Source of the DNA: Yersinia aldovae ATCC 35236
GTDB lineage: Bacteria > Pseudomonadota > Gammaproteobacteria > Enterobacterales > Enterobacteriaceae
Length of the DNA stretch: 64,000 nucleotides
NCBI RefSeq assembly: GCF_000173735.1
Contig: NZ_ACCB01000006.1
Span: forward strand, 62,001 to 126,000
Direction: 5' to 3'
Shown here: piece by piece, positions 41,850 through 51,339 of the stretch
How positions within the stretch are numbered: position 1 is the first letter of the stretch
Layout of the letters: each line of letters begins with the position of its first letter
The notes under the pieces: model-generated
The model's database searches: none
What the model was told of the DNA's origin: nothing
What the model saw: only the letters and a program-made list of their open reading frames with translations
Made by a program: the position numbers and the translations under genes

Positions 41850-43330
41850 ATGAAACAGTCATATCGCATAATGAGCGCCGATGAAGCTGCCGAATGTATT
41901 GAACATGATCATATGGTGGCATTTAGCGGTTTTACCCCGCGGGCGCGCCTAAAGTGCTGCCTGCCGCCATTGCAAAACGGGCACTGGCGCACCACCAGCA
42001 GCAACAAGCGTTTCAGATTCGTTTACTGACCGGCGCGTCAATCAGCGCGCAAGCCGATGATGAGCTGGCGAAAGCGGATGCCCTCTCTTGGCGTGCTCCT
42101 TACCAGACCGCATCGCTGCTGCGGGAAAAAATCAATCAGGGCGCGGTAAGTTTTGTCGATCTGCACTTAAGTGAAGTGGCGCAGATGGTCAACTATGGCT
42201 TCTTTGGTGACATTGATGTCGCCGTGATTGAAGCCTCTGCTATTACCGCCGACGGTAAAGTTTACCTGACCAGCGGTATTGGTAACTCACCTATTTTTCT
42301 GCATAAAGCTAAGAAAATCATTATTGAGCTGAATCATTATCACCACCCACGCGTGGCAGAACTGGCCGATATCATCATGCTAGGCGCACCTCCACGGCGC
42401 AACACTCTGCCCATATTTCATACATTGGATAAAGTGGGCCAACCCTATGTACAGGTCGATCCTGCCAAGATTGTCGCCGTGGTAGAAACTGAGCTACCGG
42501 ATGCCACAAACAGCCTGGAACGTGAAAACCCATTATGTGAACAGATCGCCGATAACGTGGTGAATTTTCTGTTGAATGAACTTAAATTAGGCCGTATTCC
42601 GTCGGAGTTTCTCCCGCTGCAAAGTGGCGTGGGAAATATCAATAACGCAGTAATGAAACGCCTTGGCAGCAACCCTCACATCCCGCCATTTATGATGTAT
42701 TCGGAGGTACTACAAGAATCTGTGGTGCCGTTATTAGAAGAAGGAAAAATCCTTGGTGTCAGTGCATCCAGCCTGACCGTTTCACCCGCATCACTGCAAA
42801 AAATCTATGACAATATGGATTTCTTTTCCAGCCGTATCGTATTGCGACCTCAAGAGATTTCAAACCACCCTGAAATCATCCGCCGCCTGGGGGTTATTGC
42901 CCTCAATGTGGGGCTGGAATTTGATATTTATGGCCATGCCAACTCCACACATGTTTGCGGCACCGAGCTGGTTAACGGTATCGGTGGCAGCGCGGATTTT
43001 GAGCGCAATGCATATTTATCTATCTTTATGGCTCCCTCCATCGTGAAAGGCGGCAACGTCTCTACGATTGTGCCAATGTGTACCCATGTTGACCACAGCG
43101 AGCACAGTGTGAAGGTCATCGTGACAGAACAAGGTGTGGCCGATTTACGCGGGCTATCACCGATGCAACGCGCCGTTGCCATTATTAATCACTGCGCGCA
43201 CCCGCTGTATCGCGACTATTTGCATCGATATCTGGCGCAAGCCAAAGGCGGGCATTTGCATCACAATCTGGCGCAAGCATTTCAATTACACCAAAATCTG
43301 CACCAGTTTGGTTCCATGCTCGCACCTTAA
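41850..43330 (+). pseudogene. scpC: ScpC, propionyl-CoA:succinate CoA-transferase, frameshifted
   Basis: With one base restored the product would be 493 residues and match E. coli ScpC throughout. The first 30 codons (MKQSYRIMSADEAAECIEHD and on to FSGFTP) are in one frame; from GAPKVLPAAIAKRAL on, the rest is in another. The break lies at 41938-41942 (CCCGCGGGCG), where one G appears to be missing from CCGGCGGG. The 3' part keeps the CoA-transferase features, including EQGVADLRGLSP and HSEHSVKVIVTEQG. The enzyme should move CoA from propionyl-CoA to succinate and close the pathway. GGAG lies 9 bases before the ATG. Decay and a sequencing error in a GC-rich palindromic run are both possible. 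Confidence 0.88.
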
Positions 43331-44217
43331 TCCCCTTCACGATCGGCGTGAATATAGCCCATGACTTTCTCTATATGCTGATTATTTTTTAGCGAATAAA
43401 GATACTCTCGCATAAACATGGGCTGATTCGGCGCATCAAAGTATTTTAGTTTCGCCGGGTTGACCAACCGATAGGCAAACTGAGGAACCACGGTCAGAAA
43501 TTGCCCCTGCTCAACCGCACTGATTTTTGCCATAAAACTATAAGGGCGATAAATGATAGTCGGGTTAATACCGATAGCGCGGAAATGGGCATCCAGTATA
43601 GATTCAAAATTGGCGCGGTTTTGGAAACGCATCTGCAACCACGGCAAGGTATTTAAAAGTTCGAGCGGTTGAGTATTTTCAAAACGACGCGAAACCAGAA
43701 ACCCTAAGCGCAGTGAGGGCAGTTCTGTCGCTTGCAAACTTTGAGTCTGAGTCACCCGCTGCGATGCCTGCTGTGGGGAGATAATAAAGTCCACGCGCCT
43801 ATCGAGCAAATCATCAATCACGCTGTTTTCACTGAACTCAAAAGGTTGAGCTGTTATCCCATTGTATTTATCACTGAGGCTAAATAACTGATCGAAAACG
43901 ATGGTTGGATAGGTATTATCAATACCAATCACACTATTTTTTTGCCGGTGAGACAACGCCAGAATACCATTATCAATAGCCGAAAGCCGTTGATAAATAG
44001 GGAATAACTCTTGATATAACTCTTGCCCTGCCTTGTTAAGGCTGAGGTTTTTTTCATTGCGGGTAAATAATGAATAACCCACTAAATCTTCTAACGCCGC
44101 GATACTTTTGCCAAAAGGTGACGCCGTCATGTGTAATTTCTCAGCGGCTTTCGCCATGCTATTTGTTTGTGCTAATACAATAAAATTACGCATTTTTTTA
44201 GAAATAAAAACGTTCAT
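43327..44217 (-). CDS. LysR-type regulator, ScpR/YgfI-like
   Basis: A 296-residue LysR family regulator. The HTH is at residues about 18-40 (SMAKAAEKLHMTASPFGKSIAALE), and the C-terminal effector domain begins near 95. It is convergent with scpC and the ends overlap by four bases. E. coli has the LysR gene scpR (ygfI) beside the scp genes, so control of this pathway is a reasonable inference. The 240 bp upstream of it contain AT-rich promoter sequence. Confidence 0.82.
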   Translation of the reverse strand: MNVFISKKMRNFIVLAQTNSMAKAAEKLHMTASPFGKSIAALEDLVGYSLFTRNEKNLSLNKAGQELYQELFPIYQRLSAIDNGILALSHRQKNSVIGIDNTYPTIVFDQLFSLSDKYNGITAQPFEFSENSVIDDLLDRRVDFIISPQQASQRVTQTQSLQATELPSLRLGFLVSRRFENTQPLELLNTLPWLQMRFQNRANFESILDAHFRAIGINPTIIYRPYSFMAKISAVEQGQFLTVVPQFAYRLVNPAKLKYFDAPNQPMFMREYLYSLKNNQHIEKVMGYIHADREGD

Positions 44218-44394
44218 TGCTCAATAAATATGGCAGAGGGAAGAGAGTGACAGCATAAAGCGATCACACGATAAATAGTGTGAGTCAGAGAGCGGTAGGA
44301 TGAGATTTCATTAATAAATAATTTCAATATGTTAATTTATTTACATATCAAAATATTATGCACTCGCATCCCATACCCAGTTGAAGAGCGACAG

Positions 44395-44438
44395 CCAGCG
44401 GCCAGAACCCAGACACTCTCCTGACTCTGGCCTGCTGG
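44395..44438. repeat. Inverted repeat downstream of yniB
   Basis: CCAGCGGCCAGA pairs with TCTGGCCTGCTGG with one bulged base, around a 19-base loop. It lies 20 bp after the yniB stop and could be its terminator, but no T tract follows. Confidence 0.45.
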
Positions 44439-44457
44439 ATAGTGTCAATGAAACTTA

Positions 44458-45012
44458 TTATCCCTGAGCCATCAATCCCAGTAACTTAATGACAAAATAG
44501 GCCACGATACCTATCACCAATGGCAGGATATATAAGGTAAAAAACTGCAAAAAGATGGTGTGATGCGGCAAGACAATCTTTTCTTCCAATTGCTCGCGGC
44601 TGCGCCCTTCACTGCCTTTTGCTTGCTCTAAAATCATCTGATCTTCAATGCCTTCACGGATATGCCGCACTTGCCGGGCCATACGCGCGCCGGATGCCTG
44701 CAACGACAAACCGACGAAAATCAACATATAAATAATGAAGAACATGATGTTCGCGGCACTTAACCCCTGTTCTGGCTCAGGCACCGGCGAGTTAAACCAA
44801 AAGATATCCAAAAAAGCGGTATTAAAGCGGATCATATCGGCCATCACATGGACAAAATCCAATATAACGGCATTAACCCCAGTACTTTTCTGGCTATATT
44901 GGTAGGCAAAATTGATAATTGAAATCAATGTTGACAGCAGTGCTGGAATAAAAACGAGCCACCCTGCAATCCTTTTGATAACAGCGACGCGCCCAGCCTG
45001 TTGATAGGTCAT
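44458..45012 (-). CDS. yniB: YniB family membrane protein
   Basis: A 184-residue inner-membrane protein similar to E. coli YniB, with about four hydrophobic segments (residues 18-38, 80-105 and 145-178 are clearest). The ATG at 45012 is preferred because AAGGAGAAGTC precedes it and the protein begins MTYQQAGRVAVIKRIAGW. The central region (EGIEDQMILEQAKGSEGRSREQLEEK) is charged and probably cytoplasmic. Function unknown. It is divergent from hxpB, the same neighbours as in E. coli. Confidence 0.88.
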   Translation of the reverse strand: MTYQQAGRVAVIKRIAGWLVFIPALLSTLISIINFAYQYSQKSTGVNAVILDFVHVMADMIRFNTAFLDIFWFNSPVPEPEQGLSAANIMFFIIYMLIFVGLSLQASGARMARQVRHIREGIEDQMILEQAKGSEGRSREQLEEKIVLPHHTIFLQFFTLYILPLVIGIVAYFVIKLLGLMAQG

Positions 45013-45216
45013 GACTTCTCCTTGTAAATACCACAACTTATGTGGCCTTAGTTTACCTGCGACATCAGGTTGTTGCGCAGAATTTTATCGCCATGCTAGC
45101 AGTGAATTCAAATTCAAGCCTAGCTCATACAGCGTAATATCATTAATTTAATGATTTAAATTGGTGTTGATATAGAGTGTTAAAATCGTAGCTAAAAACC
45201 AACAGGAGAGTGATAA

Positions 45217-45882
45217 ATGGCGACCCTTCACCCGATTAAGGCCGCAATTTTCGATATGGACGGCTTGCTAATTGATTCAGAGCCTTTATGGACTAAGGCT
45301 GAACTGGAGATTTTCACCTCACTGGGGCTGGATACGACCTCGCGTGACACGTTGCCCGATACCCTTGGCTTACGTATCGATTTAGTGGTGAAACTTTGGT
45401 ATCAAGCCATGCCGTGGCAAGGGACGAGCCAGGCTGAGGTATCCAAGCGGATTATCAAACGCGCAATGGAGTTGGTAGAAGAAGAGCGCCCTATATTGCC
45501 AGGCGTTGAGTACGCGCTAGAACTGTGCCGCAAACAGGGGCTGAAAATCGGGCTGGCATCGGCCTCACCCCTGATTATGCAAAAGAGTGTGCTGAAAATG
45601 ATTGGGGTTGAGAAATACTTCGACTGCCTGGTCTCTGCTGAATACTTGCCCCACAGCAAGCCCCATCCGGAAGTCTATCTGAATGCTGCCGCCGATTTGG
45701 GTATTGACCCACTGCACTGCGTTACGCTGGAGGATTCCGTCAACGGCATGATTGCCACTAAAGCTGCCCGTATGCGTTCGATCGTGATTCCGGCACCGGA
45801 ATACCGCACCGATCCCCGCTGGGTTTTGTCCGATATTCAACTGGCATCGTTAGAACAATTGCGCCAGGAAGATATTTCGTAA
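45217..45882 (+). CDS. hxpB: HxpB (YniC), sugar phosphatase of the HAD family
   Basis: A 221-residue HAD hydrolase that removes phosphate from hexitol and 2-deoxyglucose phosphates. The nucleophile motif is FDMDGLLIDSEP near residue 11, motif II lies in GLASASP near 111, the lysine in HSKPHPEVY near 145 and motif IV in TLEDSVNG near 170. CAGGAGAG precedes the ATG. Full family length. Confidence 0.94.
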   Translation: MATLHPIKAAIFDMDGLLIDSEPLWTKAELEIFTSLGLDTTSRDTLPDTLGLRIDLVVKLWYQAMPWQGTSQAEVSKRIIKRAMELVEEERPILPGVEYALELCRKQGLKIGLASASPLIMQKSVLKMIGVEKYFDCLVSAEYLPHSKPHPEVYLNAAADLGIDPLHCVTLEDSVNGMIATKAARMRSIVIPAPEYRTDPRWVLSDIQLASLEQLRQEDIS

Positions 45883-45950
45883 TCGAGGCTGAATGCTTTA
45901 TTGGCCGTCGAGGGCGGCTGGTATTGATGCCTCAACCGCCCAAAAGCGCT

Positions 45951-46283
45951 TTACAGAAAATCATCCCGTTTCGGTGTAAAGGTGTCGATCAAGATACTGT
46001 TATCTTCGAGAGACACCGCACCGTGCATCTCATGTTTAACCGCCCGATAAGCGTCCCCAGCTTTCAAAATACGTTTTTGCCCTTCAATTTCCACTTCAAA
46101 ACTGCCCGCAGCAACATAGGCAATCTGGTCATGGATATCGTGTTTATGTGCAACACCGATAGCCCCCTTATCGAAGTGGACACAGACCATCATCAATTCA
46201 TCACTCCAGGTCATGACTTTGCGTTTAATCCCCTTGCCTAACTCTTCCCACGGCGTTTCATCATTAATAAAGAACATCTTCAT
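45951..46283 (-). CDS. kdgF: KdgF, cupin of uronate metabolism
   Basis: A 110-residue single-domain cupin that linearises unsaturated 4,5-uronates made by pectate and oligogalacturonate lyases. The metal-binding cupin motif HKHDIHDQIAYVAAGSFEVE (His ligands) begins near residue 46 and the second motif HEMHGAVSLED near 84. It is divergent from kduD, with a KdgR operator between them. Confidence 0.93.
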   Translation of the reverse strand: MKMFFINDETPWEELGKGIKRKVMTWSDELMMVCVHFDKGAIGVAHKHDIHDQIAYVAAGSFEVEIEGQKRILKAGDAYRAVKHEMHGAVSLEDNSILIDTFTPKRDDFL

Positions 46284-46419
46284 TGTATTACCTCGTTATC
46301 AGAATACGTTGCCGGTATAGCGCTTTCACCATTTTACGATCAATCCGACTCATTCTACGGGCAAAGCCCGCAGATCAACCCTAATTAATCCGAAAACCAT
46401 GACATCACTCAAAAAAATA

Positions 46420-46438
46420 AATAAAACGCCATTTCATT
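46420..46438. promoter_or_regulatory. KdgR operator between kdgF and kduD
   Basis: AATAAAACGCCATTTCATT fits every position of the KdgR consensus AATRAAAYRYNRTTTYATT as I know it. It lies 137 bp before kdgF and 273 bp before kduD. Nothing else is seen in the 46284-46710 gap apart from a second half-site-like ATGAAACG near 46483. Confidence 0.85.
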
Positions 46439-46710
46439 TTTATTGAATTAACTCACCGAAAACACTATTATCCCTGTAACACATGAAACGCTCGGTCGTA
46501 AGCCCACAACGAGCAAGCCGTGGCTGCCAAACGGGTCAAACCATCATTGGTGTGAGCACCGCACGCTACCCCGTCATCTGGGCGCGGTTGGCCACATCAC
46601 GGTAAGCAAATTACGTTAAGCATCACCCGCTAAAGCCGTTCACTGGGCGGCTTCCTCCACCCATAACGAAATCGCGGCCATCGTTAACCGCGTTGAGAGA
46701 GATGTAAGCT

Positions 46711-47472
46711 ATGATTTTAGATTCCTTTGAATTGAAGGGTAAAGTTGCTCTGGTTACCGGCTGTGACACAGGTTTGGGCCAAGGCATGGCGCTTGGTTTA
46801 GCTGAAGCCGGTTGTGATATCGTCGGTATAAACATTGTTGAACCCGCCGAAACCATCGAGAAAGTCACTGCGCTGGGCCGCCGTTTCTTAAGCCTCACCG
46901 CAGATCTGAGTAAAATCGACGCTATCCCGGCCCTGTTAGAAAAAGCCGTGGCTGAATTTGGTAAAATTGACATTTTGGTGAATAACGCTGGCATCATTCG
47001 CCGTGAAGATGCGATTAACTTCAGTGAAAAGGACTGGGATGATGTGATGAACGTTAACATCAAAACCGTGTTCTTTATGTCGCAGGCGGTTGCCAAACAA
47101 TTTATCAAGCAAGGCCACGGCGGAAAAATCATTAACGTGGCGTCAATGCTCTCTTATCAGGGCGGTATCCGCGTGCCTTCTTACACCGCATCGAAAAGCG
47201 CAGTCATGGGCGTTACCCGTCTGTTGGCAAACGAATGGGCTAAACACGGTATCAACGTGAACGCGGTCGCACCTGGTTACATGGCAACCAACAATACTCA
47301 GCAACTGCGTAAAGATGAAGAGCGCAGCAAAGAGATCCTCGACCGCATCCCAGCGGGCCGTTGGGGGTTGCCTGATGACCTGAAAGGCCCGGTGGTGTTC
47401 CTCGCCTCGAAGGCATCTGACTATATCAGCGGTTACACCATCGCTGTCGATGGCGGATGGTTAGCGCGCTAA
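46711..47472 (+). CDS. kduD: KduD, 2-dehydro-3-deoxy-D-gluconate 5-dehydrogenase
   Basis: A 253-residue short-chain dehydrogenase that reduces 2,5-diketo-3-deoxygluconate to 2-keto-3-deoxygluconate using NADH, in pectin breakdown. The cofactor motif TGCDTGLGQGMA is near residue 16, NNAGI near 90, the catalytic Ser near 142 in ASMLSYQG and YTASKSA (Tyr-xxx-Lys) near 155. The partner isomerase gene kduI is not in this window. A terminator follows. Confidence 0.95.
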   Translation: MILDSFELKGKVALVTGCDTGLGQGMALGLAEAGCDIVGINIVEPAETIEKVTALGRRFLSLTADLSKIDAIPALLEKAVAEFGKIDILVNNAGIIRREDAINFSEKDWDDVMNVNIKTVFFMSQAVAKQFIKQGHGGKIINVASMLSYQGGIRVPSYTASKSAVMGVTRLLANEWAKHGINVNAVAPGYMATNNTQQLRKDEERSKEILDRIPAGRWGLPDDLKGPVVFLASKASDYISGYTIAVDGGWLAR

Positions 47473-47546
47473 ATATGTTTCTAGTGATAATTTTAGTTAA
47501 AACAGAATAATCTGCTTTTAGGCAGCATATCCGCGTCAAACACGCA

Positions 47547-47576
47547 AAAGGTGCAACTTGAGTTGTGCCTTTTTTA
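47547..47576 (+). terminator. Terminator after kduD
   Basis: AAAAGGTGCAAC and GTTGTGCCTTTTTT form a stem with two wobble pairs, followed by a T run. Confidence 0.72.
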
Positions 47577-47722
47577 TTGCTTTATTATTAAATAGTTAAC
47601 AAATAAATCACGCCTGTAACTGCCACAATAACCCATCAAATAAAAAATCAAAACAACGTTCCGACTTCGATCACACTTTTGTCATTCGCTCAATGACTCG
47701 CCTGTAAATACAAATATAATGA

Positions 47723-47741
47723 ATTGAAACGATGTTTCTAT
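47723..47741. promoter_or_regulatory. KdgR-like operator upstream of the pelW-tog genes
   Basis: ATTGAAACGATGTTTCTAT keeps both GAAAC/GTTTC half-sites and matches about 15 of 19 consensus positions. It lies 50 bp before the lyase gene, within the promoter region. A half-site like the CRP consensus (TCGATCACACTTTT) lies at about 47669. Confidence 0.65.
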
Positions 47742-47790
47742 TTATAAGGAACATTAAGCCGGTTCTTCAGAATGTAACAAAGATGGGGTT

Positions 47791-49464
47791 ATGGTAATGA
47801 ATTTGGCAGGCAACATTAAAGGCAGCGACGCAATGATGATTAACTGGCTGAGTGCTATTTGTCGCTATGTTGATCTCGTCCAGTCAGTTGGCCATAGCAA
47901 ACGTAACCCAACCCCACTGATGGCAGACGGTTTTGATGTGCTCACCCAGCAACCGGTGGCCTGGGCATTTGCCAATGGCCAGCTTGCGCCAATATCTAAC
48001 TTTGCCAGTCAACAAAACTGGTTACGTACCTTAGACGCCCTGAGTCTGGTGACGCAAGAGCCGCAATATCAGCAACAAGCTCGGGTACAAACCCACTACT
48101 TTATGCAGCATGGCGTGCATAACAAAAGTGGGCTGTTTTATTGGGGCGGGCATCGTTTCTTAAATCTGGACACGCTAAAGACTGAAGGCCCGGAATCTAA
48201 AGCACAGGTACATGAATTAAAACACCATCTACCTTATTACAACCTGCTGGCGAAGGTTGACCGCGAGAAAACACTGAATTTCTTACAGGGATTCTGGCAC
48301 GCCCACGTTGAAGATTGGTCATCGCTGGATTTGGGCCGTCATGGTAGTTATGACAAACAACGCGATCCACACGTTTTTACCCATCCGCGCCATGATGTGG
48401 TGAATCCCGCTAATTTGCCAAAATTGCCTGAAACCAAAGGTCTGACCTTTGTCAATGCAGGTACTGACTTGATATACGCGGCGTATAAATACGCTGAATA
48501 CACCGGTGATATTGCAGCCGCCGCCTGGGGTAAGCACCTCTATCGCCAATATGTGTTAGCGCGCAATCCTGAAACAGGCTTACCTGTTTATCAGTTCAGT
48601 TCGCCACAACAGCGCCGCCCTATTCCGGCAGATGATAACCAAACCCAATCCTGGTATGGCGATCGGGCTAAGCGTCAATTTGGCCCTGAATTTGGTGAGA
48701 TTGCCCGCGAAGCCAATGTGCTGTTCCGTGACATGCGCCCATTACTGATCGATAACCCACTGGCAATGTTGGATATCTTGCGCCAACGACCGGACGCTGA
48801 AGTCCTGCAATGGGTTATCGATGGTTTGAAAAATTACTATCGTTTCGCCTATGACGTAGAGAGTAATACCTTGCGCCCGTTATGGAACGACGGTCAGGAT
48901 ATGAGCGGTTACGTTCTGCAACGTGATGGTTATTATGGTGCAAAAGACAGCGTTATCTCACCGTTCCCTTTAGACGTGGATTATCTATTGCCACTGGTAC
49001 GCGCCTGGCGATTGAGCGAAGACGCAGAACTGCTGGATCTCATTGGAGTATTACTGCATCGCTGGCAGTTGGCGGAGCTGGATAAAACCAAACGTAGCGC
49101 CACATTGGTGGTTGCAGAAAAACCTAAAGCATCGCCATATTTGTTACTGGCATTGATTGAAATGGCTGAACATTGCCAGTGCGCAAAATTATTCGAATTA
49201 GCATGGCAGACAGGCAACAACCTCTTTAAACAACATTATCATCGCGGCTTGTTTGTTGAATCGGCTCAGCACCGCTATTTCCGCATCGACAACCCCATTG
49301 CATTAGCATTATTAACGTTAATTGCCGCCAAACAAAACAAGTTAGGTGAAATACCGGCCTTTATGACCCACGGCGGTTACATCCACGGGGATTATCAAGT
49401 TAATGGGAAGAGCCAAATAGTGTATGACATCGATTTTATTTACCAAACACTGTTGAGTCAGTAG
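47791..49464 (+). CDS. pelW: Pectate lyase family 2 (PelW-like, cytoplasmic)
   Basis: A 557-residue polysaccharide lyase of family 2, which cuts oligogalacturonides by beta-elimination with Mn or Co. There is no signal peptide, so it should act in the cytoplasm like Dickeya PelW and the Yersinia PL2B type; the periplasmic PL2A type has one. Recognisable blocks are ESKAQVHELKHHLPYYNLL near residue 134, LDLGRHGSYDKQRDPHVFTH near 174 and REANVLFRDMRPLLIDNPLAM near 310. It is the first gene before togMNAB. ATG at 47791 or 47797 cannot be separated by sequence. Confidence 0.9.
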   Translation: MVMNLAGNIKGSDAMMINWLSAICRYVDLVQSVGHSKRNPTPLMADGFDVLTQQPVAWAFANGQLAPISNFASQQNWLRTLDALSLVTQEPQYQQQARVQTHYFMQHGVHNKSGLFYWGGHRFLNLDTLKTEGPESKAQVHELKHHLPYYNLLAKVDREKTLNFLQGFWHAHVEDWSSLDLGRHGSYDKQRDPHVFTHPRHDVVNPANLPKLPETKGLTFVNAGTDLIYAAYKYAEYTGDIAAAAWGKHLYRQYVLARNPETGLPVYQFSSPQQRRPIPADDNQTQSWYGDRAKRQFGPEFGEIAREANVLFRDMRPLLIDNPLAMLDILRQRPDAEVLQWVIDGLKNYYRFAYDVESNTLRPLWNDGQDMSGYVLQRDGYYGAKDSVISPFPLDVDYLLPLVRAWRLSEDAELLDLIGVLLHRWQLAELDKTKRSATLVVAEKPKASPYLLLALIEMAEHCQCAKLFELAWQTGNNLFKQHYHRGLFVESAQHRYFRIDNPIALALLTLIAAKQNKLGEIPAFMTHGGYIHGDYQVNGKSQIVYDIDFIYQTLLSQ

Positions 49465-49504
49465 CTTTATTTATCTTTCATGTTATTAAAAATAGGTAAG
49501 CATT

Positions 49505-50395
49505 ATGAATGAAAACAGAATGCTGGGGTTAGCCTATTTATCACCTTATATTATAGGGCTGATAATATTTACGGCTTTCCCCTTTGTATCATCTTTCTTC
49601 CTCAGTTTTACTGAATATGACTTAATGAACCCGCCTGTATTTAACGGGATAGAGAATTATCGTCATATGCTGATTGAAGATGATTTATTCTGGAAATCTA
49701 TGGGCGTTACGTTCGCTTATGTTTTTCTAACTATTCCATTGAAACTGGCATTTGCTCTGGGGATCGCTTTTGTACTGAACTTTAAATTACGCGGTATTGG
49801 CCTGGTCCGTACGGCGTTCTATATTCCCTCTATTCTCGGCAGTAGTGTTGCCATCGCCGTGTTATGGCGCGCGCTATTTGCCATTGACGGCCTACTGAAC
49901 AGTTTTATTGGTGTGTTCGGCTTTGACGCGATCAACTGGTTGGGAGAGCCAGCACTGGCGCTGACATCCGTGACATTACTGCGTGTTTGGCAGTTCGGTT
50001 CTGCGATGGTTATTTTCCTTGCTGCATTACAAAACGTACCACAGTCCCAATATGAAGCCGCCATGATTGATGGAGCCTCTAAATGGCAAATGTTCACCAA
50101 AGTGACCGTTCCACTGATCACTCCGGTTATTTTCTTTAACTTTATTATGCAAACCACACAGGCATTCCAAGAATTTACCGCACCCTATGTTATTACCGAT
50201 GGTGGGCCAACCCATTACACCTATTTATTCTCGCTCTATATCTATGATACGGCGTTTAAATACTTTGATATGGGATACGGTGCTGCGTTGGCCTGGATAT
50301 TATTCCTGGTAGTCGCTCTGTTCGCCTCAATTGCATTTAAATCATCTAAATATTGGGTCTTCTACTCCGCCGATAAAGGAGGAAAAAATGACTGA
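49505..50395 (+). CDS. togM: TogM, oligogalacturonide ABC permease
   Basis: A 296-residue permease of the MalF type, with six membrane helices and the EAA motif EAAMIDGASKWQMFTKVTVPLI near residue 180. It forms the inner-membrane channel for oligogalacturonides with TogN. It overlaps togN by 8 bases. Confidence 0.92.
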   Translation: MNENRMLGLAYLSPYIIGLIIFTAFPFVSSFFLSFTEYDLMNPPVFNGIENYRHMLIEDDLFWKSMGVTFAYVFLTIPLKLAFALGIAFVLNFKLRGIGLVRTAFYIPSILGSSVAIAVLWRALFAIDGLLNSFIGVFGFDAINWLGEPALALTSVTLLRVWQFGSAMVIFLAALQNVPQSQYEAAMIDGASKWQMFTKVTVPLITPVIFFNFIMQTTQAFQEFTAPYVITDGGPTHYTYLFSLYIYDTAFKYFDMGYGAALAWILFLVVALFASIAFKSSKYWVFYSADKGGKND

Positions 50396-51326
50396 CGTAC
50401 GACAAGATTCGTTAAAAAGCGAAAATCCCCACCAGAATAAATTAGATCTGGCGCAGGAAATTGCTAATGCGGAAATTAGCCGCACCGAACGTAAAGCAAA
50501 AGTCAGTGCAGCTTTTCGCTATATCATTTTAATTATTGTTGGCCTGATGATGCTTTATCCATTGCTGTGGATGTTCTCTGCGGCCTTTAAACCTAATAAT
50601 GAAATATTCACCACATTAGGATTATGGCCAGAGCACCCGACACGCGATGGTTTTGTTAATGGCTGGAAAACCGGTACTGAATATAACTTCGGTCATTACA
50701 TGCTAAATACCCTTAAGTTTGTAATTCCGAAAGTGATTCTAACCATTATCTCTTCCACTATCGTGGCATATGGTTTTGCGCGCTTTGAGATCCCGTGGAA
50801 GAAATTCTGGTTTGCTACTTTGATAACCACCATGTTGCTGCCAAGCACTGTGTTATTGATTCCGCAATACATCATGTTCCGTGAAATGGGGATGCTGAAT
50901 AGTTACTTGCCACTTTATCTACCAACCGCCTTCGCCACACAAGGGTTCTTCGTCTTCATGCTGATTCAGTTCCTACGTGGTGTACCGCGTGATATGGAAG
51001 AAGCGGCGCAAATTGACGGCTGTAACTCGCTACAAGTGCTGTGGTATGTGGTGGTGCCAATCCTGAAACCGGCCATTATCTCGGTCGCACTGTTCCAGTT
51101 TATGTGGTCAATGAACGACTTTATCGGCCCACTGATTTATGTCTACAGCGTAGACAAATACCCGATAGCGCTGGCGCTGAAGATGTCAATTGACGTCACC
51201 GAAGGCGCACCGTGGAACGAAATTCTGGCAATGGCGAGCATCTCCATTCTGCCGTCCATCATTGTTTTCTTCCTGGCTCAACGCTACTTCGTGCAAGGCG
51301 TAACCAGCAGCGGAATTAAAGGTTAA
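50388..51326 (+). CDS. togN: TogN, oligogalacturonide ABC permease
   Basis: A 312-residue MalG-type permease. The ATG at 50388 is chosen because AAAGGAGGAAAAA lies immediately before it inside the end of togM; the longer open frame has no such site. A charged N-terminal tail of about 45 residues precedes six helices. The EAA motif (EEAAQIDGCNSLQVLWYVVVP) is near residue 205. Confidence 0.92.
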   Translation: MTDVRQDSLKSENPHQNKLDLAQEIANAEISRTERKAKVSAAFRYIILIIVGLMMLYPLLWMFSAAFKPNNEIFTTLGLWPEHPTRDGFVNGWKTGTEYNFGHYMLNTLKFVIPKVILTIISSTIVAYGFARFEIPWKKFWFATLITTMLLPSTVLLIPQYIMFREMGMLNSYLPLYLPTAFATQGFFVFMLIQFLRGVPRDMEEAAQIDGCNSLQVLWYVVVPILKPAIISVALFQFMWSMNDFIGPLIYVYSVDKYPIALALKMSIDVTEGAPWNEILAMASISILPSIIVFFLAQRYFVQGVTSSGIKG

Positions 51327-51339
51327 TAGAGGATCTATC

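Noticed and set aside
47650-47690. Full CRP site upstream of the pelW gene
   Set aside because: Only one half-site (TCGATCACACTTTT) is seen; the partner half does not match.
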